DNA from: Candidatus Phaeomarinibacter sp.
GTDB taxonomy: Bacteria; Pseudomonadota; Alphaproteobacteria; CGMCC-115125
DNA: 9,098 nucleotides
Direction: 5' to 3'
NCBI GenBank assembly: GCA_028279995.1
Contig: JANQMQ010000350.1
Span: forward strand, 1 to 9,098
A model generated the notes under the pieces. It saw only the letters and a program-made list of their open reading frames with translations. It was not told the origin of the DNA and did not search any database. Shown here one piece after another: positions 1 through 6,521 of the stretch (the first letter of the stretch is position 1; every line of letters begins with the position of its first letter). The position numbers and the translations under genes are program-made.

Positions 1-400
1 CATCTGCGATCCTGATGTCACAGGCCAGCGCGAGCGCAAGACCACCTGCGACGGCCGGACCGTTGATGGCGGCAATCACTGGTTTGTCCAGGTGATGAAG
101 CGCCTGGATCACACGATGCATCCCGTCACGCATTTCTCGACCATGGGACAGTTGTTGCCGCATCAGCTCATCGCGGTCTTCGTCGGCGCTGGACACGTCC
201 CCACCGGCGCAAAACCCACGTCCCTCGCCTGTGATGATCAGCACCCGCAACTCATCATTCTTGAGATAGGCGCCCAGTTCGCGGCAAAGCTCCTCACACA
301 TTCGCGTGGAATAAGCATTCAACTGGCTTGGGCGATTGAGTCGAACCAGACGAACATGCTCATCCGGTGTGTCTGCAATGAGTGTCTCGTGAAGTGTCAT
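1..400 (-). CDS. Crotonase-fold enoyl-CoA hydratase/isomerase family protein (3' part cut by window edge)
   Basis: The first 133 residues of a crotonase superfamily enzyme, which binds acyl-CoA thioesters and stabilises an enolate in an oxyanion hole. The ATG is at 400-398, preceded by AAGG in the leader; the frame is open to base 1, so the C-terminal half lies outside. Visible signatures are LNRPSQLNAY (residues 21-30), the first oxyanion-hole segment ITGEGRGFCAGGD (56-68) and the second one, KPVIAAINGPAVAGGLALA (106-124), followed by CDIRIAD. The position of the first hydratase glutamate (rat mitochondrial ECH Glu144) is alanine here, so classical hydration is not assured; the second glutamate position is beyond the edge. 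It is divergent from the complete crotonase gene at 491. The family is certain; the exact reaction (hydratase, isomerase, other) cannot be assigned from this fragment. Confidence 0.93.
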   Translation of the reverse strand, partial: MTLHETLIADTPDEHVRLVRLNRPSQLNAYSTRMCEELCRELGAYLKNDELRVLIITGEGRGFCAGGDVSSADEDRDELMRQQLSHGREMRDGMHRVIQALHHLDKPVIAAINGPAVAGGLALALACDIRIAD

Positions 401-455
401 GGGCTTGCCTTATTGTGCGGGGTAGGGCGCAATTGTCAGAAAGCATAATCGAAAG

Positions 456-485
456 CGGGTTCCATGAGGTAACCCGGTCAGGGGA
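456..485 (+). promoter_or_regulatory. Leader hairpin and Shine-Dalgarno of the rightward crotonase gene
   Basis: CGGGTT (456-461) and AACCCG (471-476) form a perfect 6-bp stem with a 9-nt loop, ending four bases before the strong ribosome binding site AGGGGA (480-485), which sits 5 nt from the ATG at 491. The loop contains a start-stop mini-ORF, ATG AGG TAA (464-472). The Shine-Dalgarno call is firm and fixes the start at 491. Any regulatory role of the hairpin or mini-ORF is inference. I could not identify convincing -35/-10 hexamers in the 401-490 gap for either divergent gene. Confidence 0.45.
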
Positions 486-490
486 AACAG

Positions 491-1360
491 ATGTCTACCG
501 TTGCAGTGCTTGGTCAGGAACTGGAAGATCTGAAGCTTGAGGTTCGTGGTAACGTCGCCATTGTCACACTCAACCGGCCCGACAAACTTAATGCTTGGAC
601 TGCTGCAATGGAAAAATCCATGCGGACAGCCCTTGTCGCATGTGCAAAAGATGATGTGGTGCGGGCGATTGTCGTCACAGGAGCAGGGCGCGGCTTTTGC
701 GCCGGGGCTGACATGAACCTGCTCCAGAAGATTGATCCAGACGCCGGCGAGAAGCGTGAACTGGCACGGGCAAACGATGGCGCTACAGATGATTGGGACC
801 GATCGCTCGGTCCGGACATCTCAACCCATATGGGCGGCCGCTTTGGCTATATGCCCCAGATACCCAAACCAATAATCGCAGCAGTAAATGGTCCTTGCGC
901 CGGATTGGGGATGGTCTTTGCGCTTTGGTGCGACATGCGGATTGGGGCAGAAGACATGTTCTTTACAACGTCATTCGCGAAACGAGGTCTCATAGCCGAG
1001 CATGGTATCTCTTGGCTACTACCGGAACTCGCAGGGCACTCGGTTGCCATGGATCTGTTGTTTTCCGCCCGGCGCGTGGACGCGGATGAAGCGCGTGCCC
1101 TTGGTCTGTTGAACAATACCGTTCCGACACAGGAGCTCGTCAATGAAGCAGTGGCCTACGCACAGGAAATGGCGGATATGGTAAGTCCGAGATCTGTCGC
1201 GGTCATGAAGGCCCAGATCTGGAAAGCCAAGTTCCAATCCCTGGGCGCTGCCATTGAGACTGGCGATGAAGAGATGCAAAAGAGCTTTGCGTCAGATGAC
1301 TTCAAGGAAGGTGTTGAACACTTTGTTCAAAAACGCCCGCCTCGGTTCACCGGAAGATAG
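491..1360 (+). CDS. Enoyl-CoA hydratase/isomerase family protein with isomerase-type catalytic glutamate
   Basis: A complete 289-residue crotonase superfamily enzyme acting on acyl-CoA in the cytoplasm, slightly longer than the usual 255-270. The ATG is preceded by AGGGGA at 5 nt. Key segments are VTLNRPDKLNAWT (25-37), oxyanion-hole half one VTGAGRGFCAGADM (62-75), half two KPIIAAVNGPCAGLGM (126-141), then CDMRIGAED. Aligned by eye to rat ECH, the hydratase residues Glu144 and Glu164 are replaced by Val142 and Phe162. Glu170, in GLIAEHG, falls where delta3,delta2-enoyl-CoA isomerases (yeast Eci1 Glu158 in GLITEGG) carry their catalytic glutamate. Isomerase-like double-bond shifting is therefore more likely than hydration; that is inference. 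Residues 81-123 hold a longer, charged and glycine-containing insertion than in standard ECH. It is divergent from the other crotonase gene and convergent with the diiron gene. Confidence 0.95.
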   Translation: MSTVAVLGQELEDLKLEVRGNVAIVTLNRPDKLNAWTAAMEKSMRTALVACAKDDVVRAIVVTGAGRGFCAGADMNLLQKIDPDAGEKRELARANDGATDDWDRSLGPDISTHMGGRFGYMPQIPKPIIAAVNGPCAGLGMVFALWCDMRIGAEDMFFTTSFAKRGLIAEHGISWLLPELAGHSVAMDLLFSARRVDADEARALGLLNNTVPTQELVNEAVAYAQEMADMVSPRSVAVMKAQIWKAKFQSLGAAIETGDEEMQKSFASDDFKEGVEHFVQKRPPRFTGR

Positions 1361-1376
1361 GTTCTGCAAAACACAA

Positions 1377-1410
1377 CGGCCCCGGCATTGCAGACACAAT
1401 ACCGGAGCCG
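1377..1410 (-). terminator. Likely intrinsic terminator between convergent genes
   Basis: CCGGCATTG (1382-1390) pairs with CAATACCGG (1397-1405) around a 6-nt loop, extended by CGGC (1377-1380) with GCCG (1407-1410) across a single mismatch. Read on the minus strand, the only imperfection in the inner stem becomes a G-U wobble, and the stem is followed by the T-rich run TTGTGTTTTG (1376-1367). It would therefore best stop the leftward diiron-protein transcript, about 130 nt after its stop codon. On the plus strand it starts 16 nt after the crotonase stop codon but has no T-run on that side, so bidirectional use is possible but weaker. Confidence 0.5.
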
Positions 1411-1541
1411 CGTGTCCCCTCTGAAGAAGCGCCAGACTGGGCTAGGGTCATTGCCTGACAAATCCTTGGAGGGAATGGCGTGATCCGCAGCGGTTCCCTT
1501 GGAGAGATGAACCGCTACAAATCCGCTAGTGCGTTGAAAAC

Positions 1542-2675
1542 CTAGTCCGCGGCTTTTCCTGCCAGAGCCCGCAGCGCTTCATTTTTCGAGTTGATTTTCT
1601 TCAGCTGTTCGATGCCATGGGCAGCAATGCTGTCACCAACCATCTCTTCGCCTTCCATCTGCAACTGCTTCATGTCGATGTAGGCGGCATAATTGCCGGC
1701 TGTGCGTTTGGTGATGATGCCGCACATGAGCAGCGTCTTTACAAGCACGCGGAAGATGTTGGAGGACTGTTGCATGTTTTCACGCACCTTCTCGTCCGTC
1801 ATCCCTTCCATGAAAGCGCCCTGGACCCATTCCCAGTCAAGGCCGACCTGTTCATAGATGTGCTTCTTCTGGTCAGGCGATGCGAGGTTGTAGAGCAGGT
1901 TCGAGAACACCTGCCATGCCCAGTCTTCAATCTTGTTGTGCTCTTCCTCGTTCAGATGAGGAATGGTGCGGTCCGCCCAAATCTTTCCGAACTTGTGGTG
2001 GAACGCTTCATCGGTCATCGCCAGTTGAGCCAGGCGAACGATCAACGGGTCGCGACCACGATTGTAAAATGTGGCGAAGGCACCCATTGCCAGCCCCTCG
2101 ATAAGAAGCTGCATGCCGACAATCTTTTTCCAGGCAAGCTTGGAATTGACGAGCTCGGTCAACGTGTCCCGGAGCACCGGGCCGCAGGCCATTGGTTTGC
2201 CAAAACGGGCGCGCACAATTTCAATGAACGCGGTAACGTGGCGGGCTTCTTCACGCGCCTGATTTGCCGCGTACTCCTGGGCACCCGGATCGCGCAGGAT
2301 GTGGCAGAGCGAAGCTGAAAGTGCCATCGCACCCTGTTCGCCATGGAGGATGTTCGAAAGGGACCAGTGTGTGTCCAGATTTGTGAGCTTCACACGGTCT
2401 TTTTCGGAGAGCTTGTCCCAGACAGCGGTGCCATAGCCAACGGTCATTTCCGGGTCGACCATGAACTCGTTTTCGACGTCAAACGGCTGAGAGAAATCGA
2501 TGTAACGCTTGTCCATCGGATCCCAGAAATGGTCGTGTGTTGCCGATATGATTTTGTCAAAGGCAGAGGCCCGCTCCAGATAGCGGTCGCACTCAATCAT
2601 CGCTGCAAAATCGTCAGGCTCAACGGTGTTGTAGATGTTGTCCTTGGTAATCTGGTCTTTTTGAGTCTCAGCCAT
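1542..2675 (-). CDS. Ferritin-like diiron carboxylate protein (putative diiron oxygenase/oxidase)
   Basis: A 377-residue soluble, largely helical protein. The six ligands expected of a class of four-helix-bundle diiron enzymes are all visible: Glu113 (HGEQGAM), Glu143 and His146 (EEARH), Glu193 (IEGLAMG), and Glu223 and His226 (DEAFH). Spacings of 30, 50 and 30 residues match the pattern in methane monooxygenase hydroxylase, stearoyl-ACP desaturase and AurF-type N-oxygenases, where such centres activate O2. The substrate cannot be told; no reductase or ferredoxin gene is adjacent. An in-frame ATG at 2708 would add 11 residues (MCCFSKKPEET), but GGAGG lies 5 nt upstream of the ATG at 2675, so I chose the internal start. 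It is divergent from the sensor kinase and convergent with the crotonase. Neighbouring acyl-CoA genes make a lipid-like substrate imaginable, no more. Alternatives are a non-enzymatic ferritin-like protein or an R2-like oxidase. Confidence 0.9.
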   Translation of the reverse strand: MAETQKDQITKDNIYNTVEPDDFAAMIECDRYLERASAFDKIISATHDHFWDPMDKRYIDFSQPFDVENEFMVDPEMTVGYGTAVWDKLSEKDRVKLTNLDTHWSLSNILHGEQGAMALSASLCHILRDPGAQEYAANQAREEARHVTAFIEIVRARFGKPMACGPVLRDTLTELVNSKLAWKKIVGMQLLIEGLAMGAFATFYNRGRDPLIVRLAQLAMTDEAFHHKFGKIWADRTIPHLNEEEHNKIEDWAWQVFSNLLYNLASPDQKKHIYEQVGLDWEWVQGAFMEGMTDEKVRENMQQSSNIFRVLVKTLLMCGIITKRTAGNYAAYIDMKQLQMEGEEMVGDSIAAHGIEQLKKINSKNEALRALAGKAAD

Positions 2676-2680
2676 GGTTT

Positions 2681-2685
2681 CCTCC
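2681..2685 (-). promoter_or_regulatory. Shine-Dalgarno that decides the diiron gene start
   Basis: On the minus strand GGAGG (2685-2681) precedes the ATG at 2675 by 5 nt (AAACC). The upstream in-frame ATG at 2708 has no comparable site, which supports the shorter protein beginning MAETQKDQ. Confidence 0.8.
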
Positions 2686-2730
2686 GGCTTTTTGGAGAAG
2701 CAGCACATCTTGCTTCACATGAGGAAATCA

Positions 2731-2744
2731 TGACGCCGGCGTCA
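2731..2744. promoter_or_regulatory. Perfect 14-bp palindrome, candidate operator
   Basis: TGACGCCGGCGTCA reads identically on both strands, with no mismatch. It lies 55 bp upstream of the diiron-gene start and about 150 bp upstream of the sensor-kinase start, in the only gap between these divergent genes. Perfect palindromes of this size are typical targets of dimeric repressors such as TetR, GntR or MarR families. No regulator gene of those families is in the window, so the cognate protein is unknown. A GC-rich palindrome could arise by chance, but its placement over the possible minus-strand -10 region favours a regulatory role. Confidence 0.5.
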
Positions 2745-2768
2745 CTTTTGTCGTTGATCTGTGTCAAA
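2740..2768 (-). promoter_or_regulatory. Possible diiron-gene promoter (-35 only clear)
   Basis: On the minus strand a consensus -35, TTGACA (2768-2763), is present. At 17-bp spacing the -10 position (2745-2740, TGACGC) is poor and falls on the 14-bp palindrome. Good -35 with poor -10 can occur at regulated alphaproteobacterial promoters, but the call rests mainly on one hexamer. Confidence 0.3.
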
Positions 2769-2897
2769 AGGCTAGATGCGGTCGCTCACCCGTCCGAGGA
2801 ACGCCTGTGCGTTGCGAGGTTTTTTGATGTTTCGCCTTACGCGATATTAAGCATCGCAGGTGCAAGCTTCCCGCCTTATTGATCGGGAAACAAACAG

Positions 2898-4295
2898 ATG
2901 TGGCGGTTCCTGCGCCGCCGGCCTTCGCCGGCGATTGAGCGCCTCAAGCATGAACTCGGCCGGCACGCCCTTCGCTATCTGACGGCGGGAGGCGGCGCTT
3001 TCTATTCCGTAATGTGCCTCCTGCATCTGGTGTTCCTGCCTTACCCGGCAAGCGCCATCATGGCCTCTGTTGCTGCATTGACTGCAGCAGCCTTCTTCTC
3101 AATGAGGCTGTGCCTCCACTGGGCAACGGAAACCATGGAAGGGACGCGGTCTCTCGAGGCGCTTACCCTCATTCTCATGTCGTGCGCAACAATAGCTCAC
3201 GCATATGTCCAGCCAGATGCAGCAATTGCGACAACCCTGTCGCTGGTTGTCATTGCGGCCGGTCTCATTGTGCATTCAGCCATGAGTCTCGTCGGGATCG
3301 TCCTGCTATGTCTGGCTGGAGTGAGTTACGTCATCATGGCTCCGGGCGTCCCCAAGGAAATGACAGCTCACTACAGCTTTCATTTCATATTCAGCGTATC
3401 GCTGGCAATGACAGCCTTCCTTATACGGATGAAACAGCTCCGCGAGAGAGCTGCGACCGAGCTGAGGAGAATGCGGGCACTCAAAAGGTTGGAGCGCCAG
3501 AAGATGTTGATGCAAGCGACAAGCGTTCGTGCCCAAAACGCAGCCTACGAAGCGGATGCGGCCAATCGGGCCAAAAGCCAGTTTCTGGCTAACATGAGCC
3601 ATGAGCTACGTACGCCACTCAATGCCATAATCGGTTTTTCAGAACTGATGGACCATCGCATCTTCGGAGATTTGGGTGACCCGCGATACCACGAGTACGC
3701 GGAACACATTCACTCGAGCGGTACGTTCCTGCTGAAGCTCGTGAACGACATTCTGGACCTGTCCAAGATCGAGGCAAACAAGTTTGAGGTTGTGACGGAG
3801 CCGGTGCAATTGCGTGAGGCCATAGAAGAGTGTGCGCCGATGATCGGTCGTCAGGCCGCTGGCCGTGGTGTTCGATTTGAGGTGAGGGAAGTCGATGCAC
3901 AGGCAGTGGTGGAGGCAGACGAGCGTGGCTTGCAACAAATCCTATTGAACCTGCTGTCCAACGCAGTGAAGTTTACGCCTGCCGGCGGGGGGGTACAGGT
4001 TGGCGCATCGCGAACCCGGGCAGGGTGGCGCATTCTTGTGGAAGATAGCGGCGTTGGTATTTCGCCTGAAGACCTGCCCAAAGTCCTGGCGCCATTCGGC
4101 CAAGTCGCCAACGCCATGACACGTACCCAGGATGGGACAGGACTGGGACTGCCTCTGGCAAAGTCACTCGTTGAGATGATGAACGGTGTGTTCCACATAG
4201 AAAGTGAACCAGGAAAGGGAACCCGGGTAGAGGTTGAGCTTCCCGGGTGTGCTGTACCCGCTGCCTTGAGCTTGCAGGATGCAAGCTCCGCCTAG
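2898..4295 (+). CDS. Membrane-bound sensor histidine kinase (PdhS/DivJ-like catalytic core)
   Basis: A 465-residue two-component sensor kinase of the inner membrane. A basic N-terminus (MWRFLRRR) leads into about six hydrophobic segments (roughly 27-47, 50-72, 86-104, 108-126, 128-148, 158-176), then a charged, probably coiled-coil linker (177-228). The dimerisation domain has the H-box FLANMSHELRTPLNAIIGF with phospho-acceptor His235. The ATPase domain shows the N-box NLLSNAVKF (Asn355), G1 EDSGVGI (Asp383), F-box APFGQ (399-402) and G2 GTGLGL (413-418). The stretch after the H-box (FGDLG, RYHEYAEHI, INDILDLSKIEA-like) resembles alphaproteobacterial PdhS/DivJ/PleC kinases. There is no PAS, HAMP or receiver domain, so sensing is probably within the membrane bundle. 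GGGAAA precedes the ATG by 7 nt. No response regulator is adjacent, so it is an orphan here; its signal and partner are unknown. Confidence 0.96.
   Translation: MWRFLRRRPSPAIERLKHELGRHALRYLTAGGGAFYSVMCLLHLVFLPYPASAIMASVAALTAAAFFSMRLCLHWATETMEGTRSLEALTLILMSCATIAHAYVQPDAAIATTLSLVVIAAGLIVHSAMSLVGIVLLCLAGVSYVIMAPGVPKEMTAHYSFHFIFSVSLAMTAFLIRMKQLRERAATELRRMRALKRLERQKMLMQATSVRAQNAAYEADAANRAKSQFLANMSHELRTPLNAIIGFSELMDHRIFGDLGDPRYHEYAEHIHSSGTFLLKLVNDILDLSKIEANKFEVVTEPVQLREAIEECAPMIGRQAAGRGVRFEVREVDAQAVVEADERGLQQILLNLLSNAVKFTPAGGGVQVGASRTRAGWRILVEDSGVGISPEDLPKVLAPFGQVANAMTRTQDGTGLGLPLAKSLVEMMNGVFHIESEPGKGTRVEVELPGCAVPAALSLQDASSA
4268..4288 (+). repeat. Perfect hairpin at the kinase 3' end
   Basis: GAGCTTGCA (4268-4276) and TGCAAGCTC (4280-4288) form a 9-bp perfect stem with a 3-nt loop, inside the last codons of the kinase gene and 5 nt before the stop codon. 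No T-run follows on either strand, so it is not a standard intrinsic terminator. It could stabilise the transcript 3' end or be a chance inverted repeat. Confidence 0.4.
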
Positions 4296-4681
4296 TGTTG
4301 GTCTCGGCAAAAATGGTGATCGGTCCCAGCGGCAGTCGGACACTAGACGCATACAGACTACCAAAAAATGAAATGGACACATTGCTGCGCCCCAGCACAG
4401 TTGATGTCAGCAGGCTCTTTGTGCGCAAGTGGCACTCTTTCACGGGAGGTAGTTTTTCCGCTACGCCTAGTTGACTCTGTCTGGAATGCTTGTTGGCCGT
4501 CACGGGGAGTTTTCCGCGGCCATATCTAGTCCGAAAACCTCACAAACGGGGATTATGCGTACATGTGTGTCAGTCGCGTAGGCTAATTGGCAGATCTAAG
4601 ATTAGACACACTGCTTTGATGGAAGATCAGTAATGTGGCCTGTTGAGTGGCTACCGGCAGACAGGGGCAAAGCCGAGTTTC
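4296..4681. other. Intergenic region without a convincing gene
   Basis: About 390 bp between the kinase and the amidase, whose 3' ends face each other. Short open frames here (4247-4474 and 4633-4866 on plus) lack good ribosome binding sites, overlap real genes and show no recognisable motif. A two-part inverted repeat occurs at 4565-4611. No T-run terminator, tRNA or insertion-sequence end was recognised. Confidence 0.5.
4565..4611. repeat. Two-part inverted repeat in the kinase-amidase gap
   Basis: GTGTGT (4565-4570) pairs with ACACAC (4606-4611), and inside it CTAAT (4583-4587) pairs with ATTAG (4601-4605), with a 12-nt bulge on the left side and a 13-nt loop containing AGATCT. It lies about 70 nt beyond the amidase stop codon on the minus strand. 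It may be a transcript-end structure, but there is no T-run, and chance is possible. Confidence 0.25.
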
Positions 4682-6346
4682 TCACTGATCGAATGGCACA
4701 GCAGCTACCCGCGGTTTCCTCACGCTTGCTGCACCGATCCTTTCAAGATGTGCGAGGACGGCAAGAACGGAAGCTTCATCAAACGCGTCTCCAACAATCT
4801 GAAGTCCGACGGGCATACCCTCCTCTCCGCTGCCAACTGGAGCCTGACCGCAGGGTAAACCAGTGAGATTTCCCTGGAATGTAAAGCGCGTCGCTGCATG
4901 TAACGCGTCGACATCAGAGAATCCTGTCGCCATATCCTTATCTGTGATCTTGGGCGCTACGCTAGCGGTTGTCGGAAGGGCGAGAACATCTACCATGTGA
5001 AGCAGGTCGGCAAACTGCTCTCTTAGAGATGTCCTGAGACACTGCGCATCTATATAGTCGGCCGGGCCAAATTCTTCTAACAGTGACATCATGACCTGGT
5101 TCTCGGGAACCATGCCACGCCAACCCTGGCGCTCCTGCTCAAGCAATTCGACGTATGTCTCCAGCCCGATGACGATCAAGCCTATCGCAGGGGCCAAAGA
5201 TGCCAGCGGGACAGAGACATCAACGAGCTCAGCGCCCTCGTCTTCCAGCGCGGTCAATGCGGTCCGGCATGCCGCCGCGATGTCTGGATCGGCATCATCA
5301 ATCTCTGACTGAAGAACACCGATTTTCAGTCCTTGAACACCACGGCCAAGGGCGTTTTGAAACTCACTGGGGCTTACGTCGGGACTACCGTTGGTTATCG
5401 GGTCAAAGGGATCAGGACCGGCACAAGCTTCGAGAAACACCGCCAAGTCATAGGGAGACGCACCCATAGGGCCAAAGTGGTCCATGGACCCACCAAATCC
5501 GTCGAGATGACGCGATACCCTTCCTGCGGTGGGCTTGATGCTGAATATGCCGTTGTAGCTTGCGGGAATACGCAGCGAGCCGCCGCCATCACAGCCCAAG
5601 GTGACAGGAGCAAGTCCCGTGGCCACAGAAACAACACTTCCCGTCGAACTCCCACCCGCGACACGATCCGCTGCATGAGCATTTCTTGGCATGTCGCGAT
5701 GGGGGTTTGTCCCCATTGGTGACATCCCCATCTCGACCATTGAGGTTAGACCAAGGATGATTGCGCCGGATGATCTAAGCCGGGCAACGCTTGTGGCATC
5801 AGTGGCATCAGGCCGCTTGGACAAAAAATCCGTACCAATGCGTCCACCCGCACCCTCGATGTCCGTCATCTCCTTTACAGGGACAACAACACCGTCAAGA
5901 GGGCCCAACGGCGCGTTTGCGGCCCACCTTGCAGCACTTGCTTTGGCATCTCGCATCGCTCCTTCGTCATCCAGAACCGTGAAGCAATTCATCGACGGCT
6001 TCATAGCTCCGAGCTCCCTCGCTCTCGAAAGCGCGCGCTCGACAACTTCCGTCGGTGTAGCCGCACCGGAAGAATACAGCTCCGTCCAAGTCTGTGAACT
6101 TGGGATACCCAGTGGCAGCTGGGTAGTGTCTAGCTCACCACCAAAAGCTCGGGGCGGGCGTGCCTGGATGGGTTTGTAGTCCAGCGGCATTGGTCGCCGT
6201 GTCTCTAGACCGAGGCCAAGAAGCTCCTCAACGCCAAAGTCTTTTCTGATTTGTCGAGAAACCGCTTTCCGGATCGGAGAGAAGCGCATTGCTTTCGACG
6301 CAAACAGGAGTGAGCGGCCTGACAAGCGAGGTGCTCGAAGAGACAT
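4682..6346 (-). CDS. Amidase signature family hydrolase
   Basis: An amidase-signature hydrolase, an enzyme type that cleaves carboxamide bonds through a Ser-cisSer-Lys triad. Residue numbers are from the upstream TTG at 6364. Lys164 (VPVKEMTDIEG), Ser239 (AGGSSTG) and Ser263 (GCDGGGSLRIPA) are present with spacings of 75 and 24, identical to those of fatty acid amide hydrolase (Lys142, Ser217, Ser241). The C-terminal NLTGLPCGQAPVG and GMPVGLQIVG blocks are also typical. About 75 residues precede the domain, basic at first (MRFSPIRKAVSRQIRK), without a clear signal peptide. I prefer the ATG at 6346 (554 aa), which has TAAGG 8 nt upstream; the TTG at 6364 (560 aa) has no such site. The substrate is unknown: amide, acylamide, 6-aminohexanoate-type oligomers and others all use this fold. 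GatA is unlikely, because gatB/gatC are absent. The gene stands alone. Confidence 0.95.
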   Translation of the reverse strand: MSLRAPRLSGRSLLFASKAMRFSPIRKAVSRQIRKDFGVEELLGLGLETRRPMPLDYKPIQARPPRAFGGELDTTQLPLGIPSSQTWTELYSSGAATPTEVVERALSRARELGAMKPSMNCFTVLDDEGAMRDAKASAARWAANAPLGPLDGVVVPVKEMTDIEGAGGRIGTDFLSKRPDATDATSVARLRSSGAIILGLTSMVEMGMSPMGTNPHRDMPRNAHAADRVAGGSSTGSVVSVATGLAPVTLGCDGGGSLRIPASYNGIFSIKPTAGRVSRHLDGFGGSMDHFGPMGASPYDLAVFLEACAGPDPFDPITNGSPDVSPSEFQNALGRGVQGLKIGVLQSEIDDADPDIAAACRTALTALEDEGAELVDVSVPLASLAPAIGLIVIGLETYVELLEQERQGWRGMVPENQVMMSLLEEFGPADYIDAQCLRTSLREQFADLLHMVDVLALPTTASVAPKITDKDMATGFSDVDALHAATRFTFQGNLTGLPCGQAPVGSGEEGMPVGLQIVGDAFDEASVLAVLAHLERIGAASVRKPRVAAVPFDQ

Positions 6347-6396
6347 ATCAGTAGCCTTAGTCAAGAGGACAAACGATTGGAACTACCCCAAGTAGC

Positions 6397-6424
6397 CGAA
6401 TACCAAGTATATCCGGCAAGTCAA
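6397..6424 (-). promoter_or_regulatory. Putative amidase promoter
   Basis: On the minus strand TTGACT (6424-6419) and TATTCG (6402-6397) are separated by 16 bp, placing transcription start near 6390, about 45 nt before the preferred ATG. A further -10-like TATACT (6412-6407) lies inside the spacer. The assignment is by hexamer match only. Confidence 0.4.
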
Positions 6425-6521
6425 ACATTTGGTTTAAATAAACTACCTTATGGAAATTGCAAGGCAGTTGTTGCCGTGCGCTCAGACGCACTAAGTCGTA
6501 GGGCTCGGTAGCTATGTGTCT

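Larger units (their letters stand above)
2676..2897. other. Divergent intergenic region, diiron protein / sensor kinase
   Basis: About 220 bp with no gene of its own. Besides the palindrome and the minus-strand -35, it holds a short inverted repeat GCGAT (2841-2845) / ATCGC (2853-2857) enclosing TATTAA, which could be a -10 for the kinase gene, with TTGATG (2824-2829) as a suboptimally spaced -35. GGGAAA (2885-2890) is the kinase ribosome binding site. A plus-strand open frame crossing this region (2343-2882) is mostly antisense to the diiron gene and is not a gene. Confidence 0.4.

Noticed and set aside
92..448. Plus-strand open frame of 118 codons
   Set aside because: It lies antisense to the truncated crotonase on the minus strand, whose family motifs are clear, and shows no motif of its own.
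1468..1502. Loose inverted repeat AGGGAA / TTCCCT after the crotonase gene
   Set aside because: Six-base arms with a wide, poorly paired interior and no T-run; the hairpin at 1377-1410 is a much better terminator candidate.
1617..2318. Plus-strand open frame of 233 codons
   Set aside because: Fully antisense to the diiron protein; the composition is histidine-, valine- and leucine-rich, typical of the complement of a helical acidic protein.
4247..4474. Plus-strand open frame of 75 codons after the kinase
   Set aside because: Begins inside the kinase gene in another frame, without a ribosome site or known motif.
3973..4503. Minus-strand open frame of 176 codons
   Set aside because: Mostly antisense to the ATPase domain of the histidine kinase, with no recognisable domain.
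4572..4620. tRNA-like D-arm pattern (GGCTAATTGGCAGATC)
   Set aside because: No matching acceptor stem, anticodon stem or T-arm (GGTTCRA) could be found at the right distances.
4296..4681. Possible insertion-sequence remnant in the gap
   Set aside because: No terminal inverted repeats, target duplications or transposase motif were seen.
5691..6179. Plus-strand open frame of 162 codons
   Set aside because: Antisense to the amidase core; shadow of the real gene.
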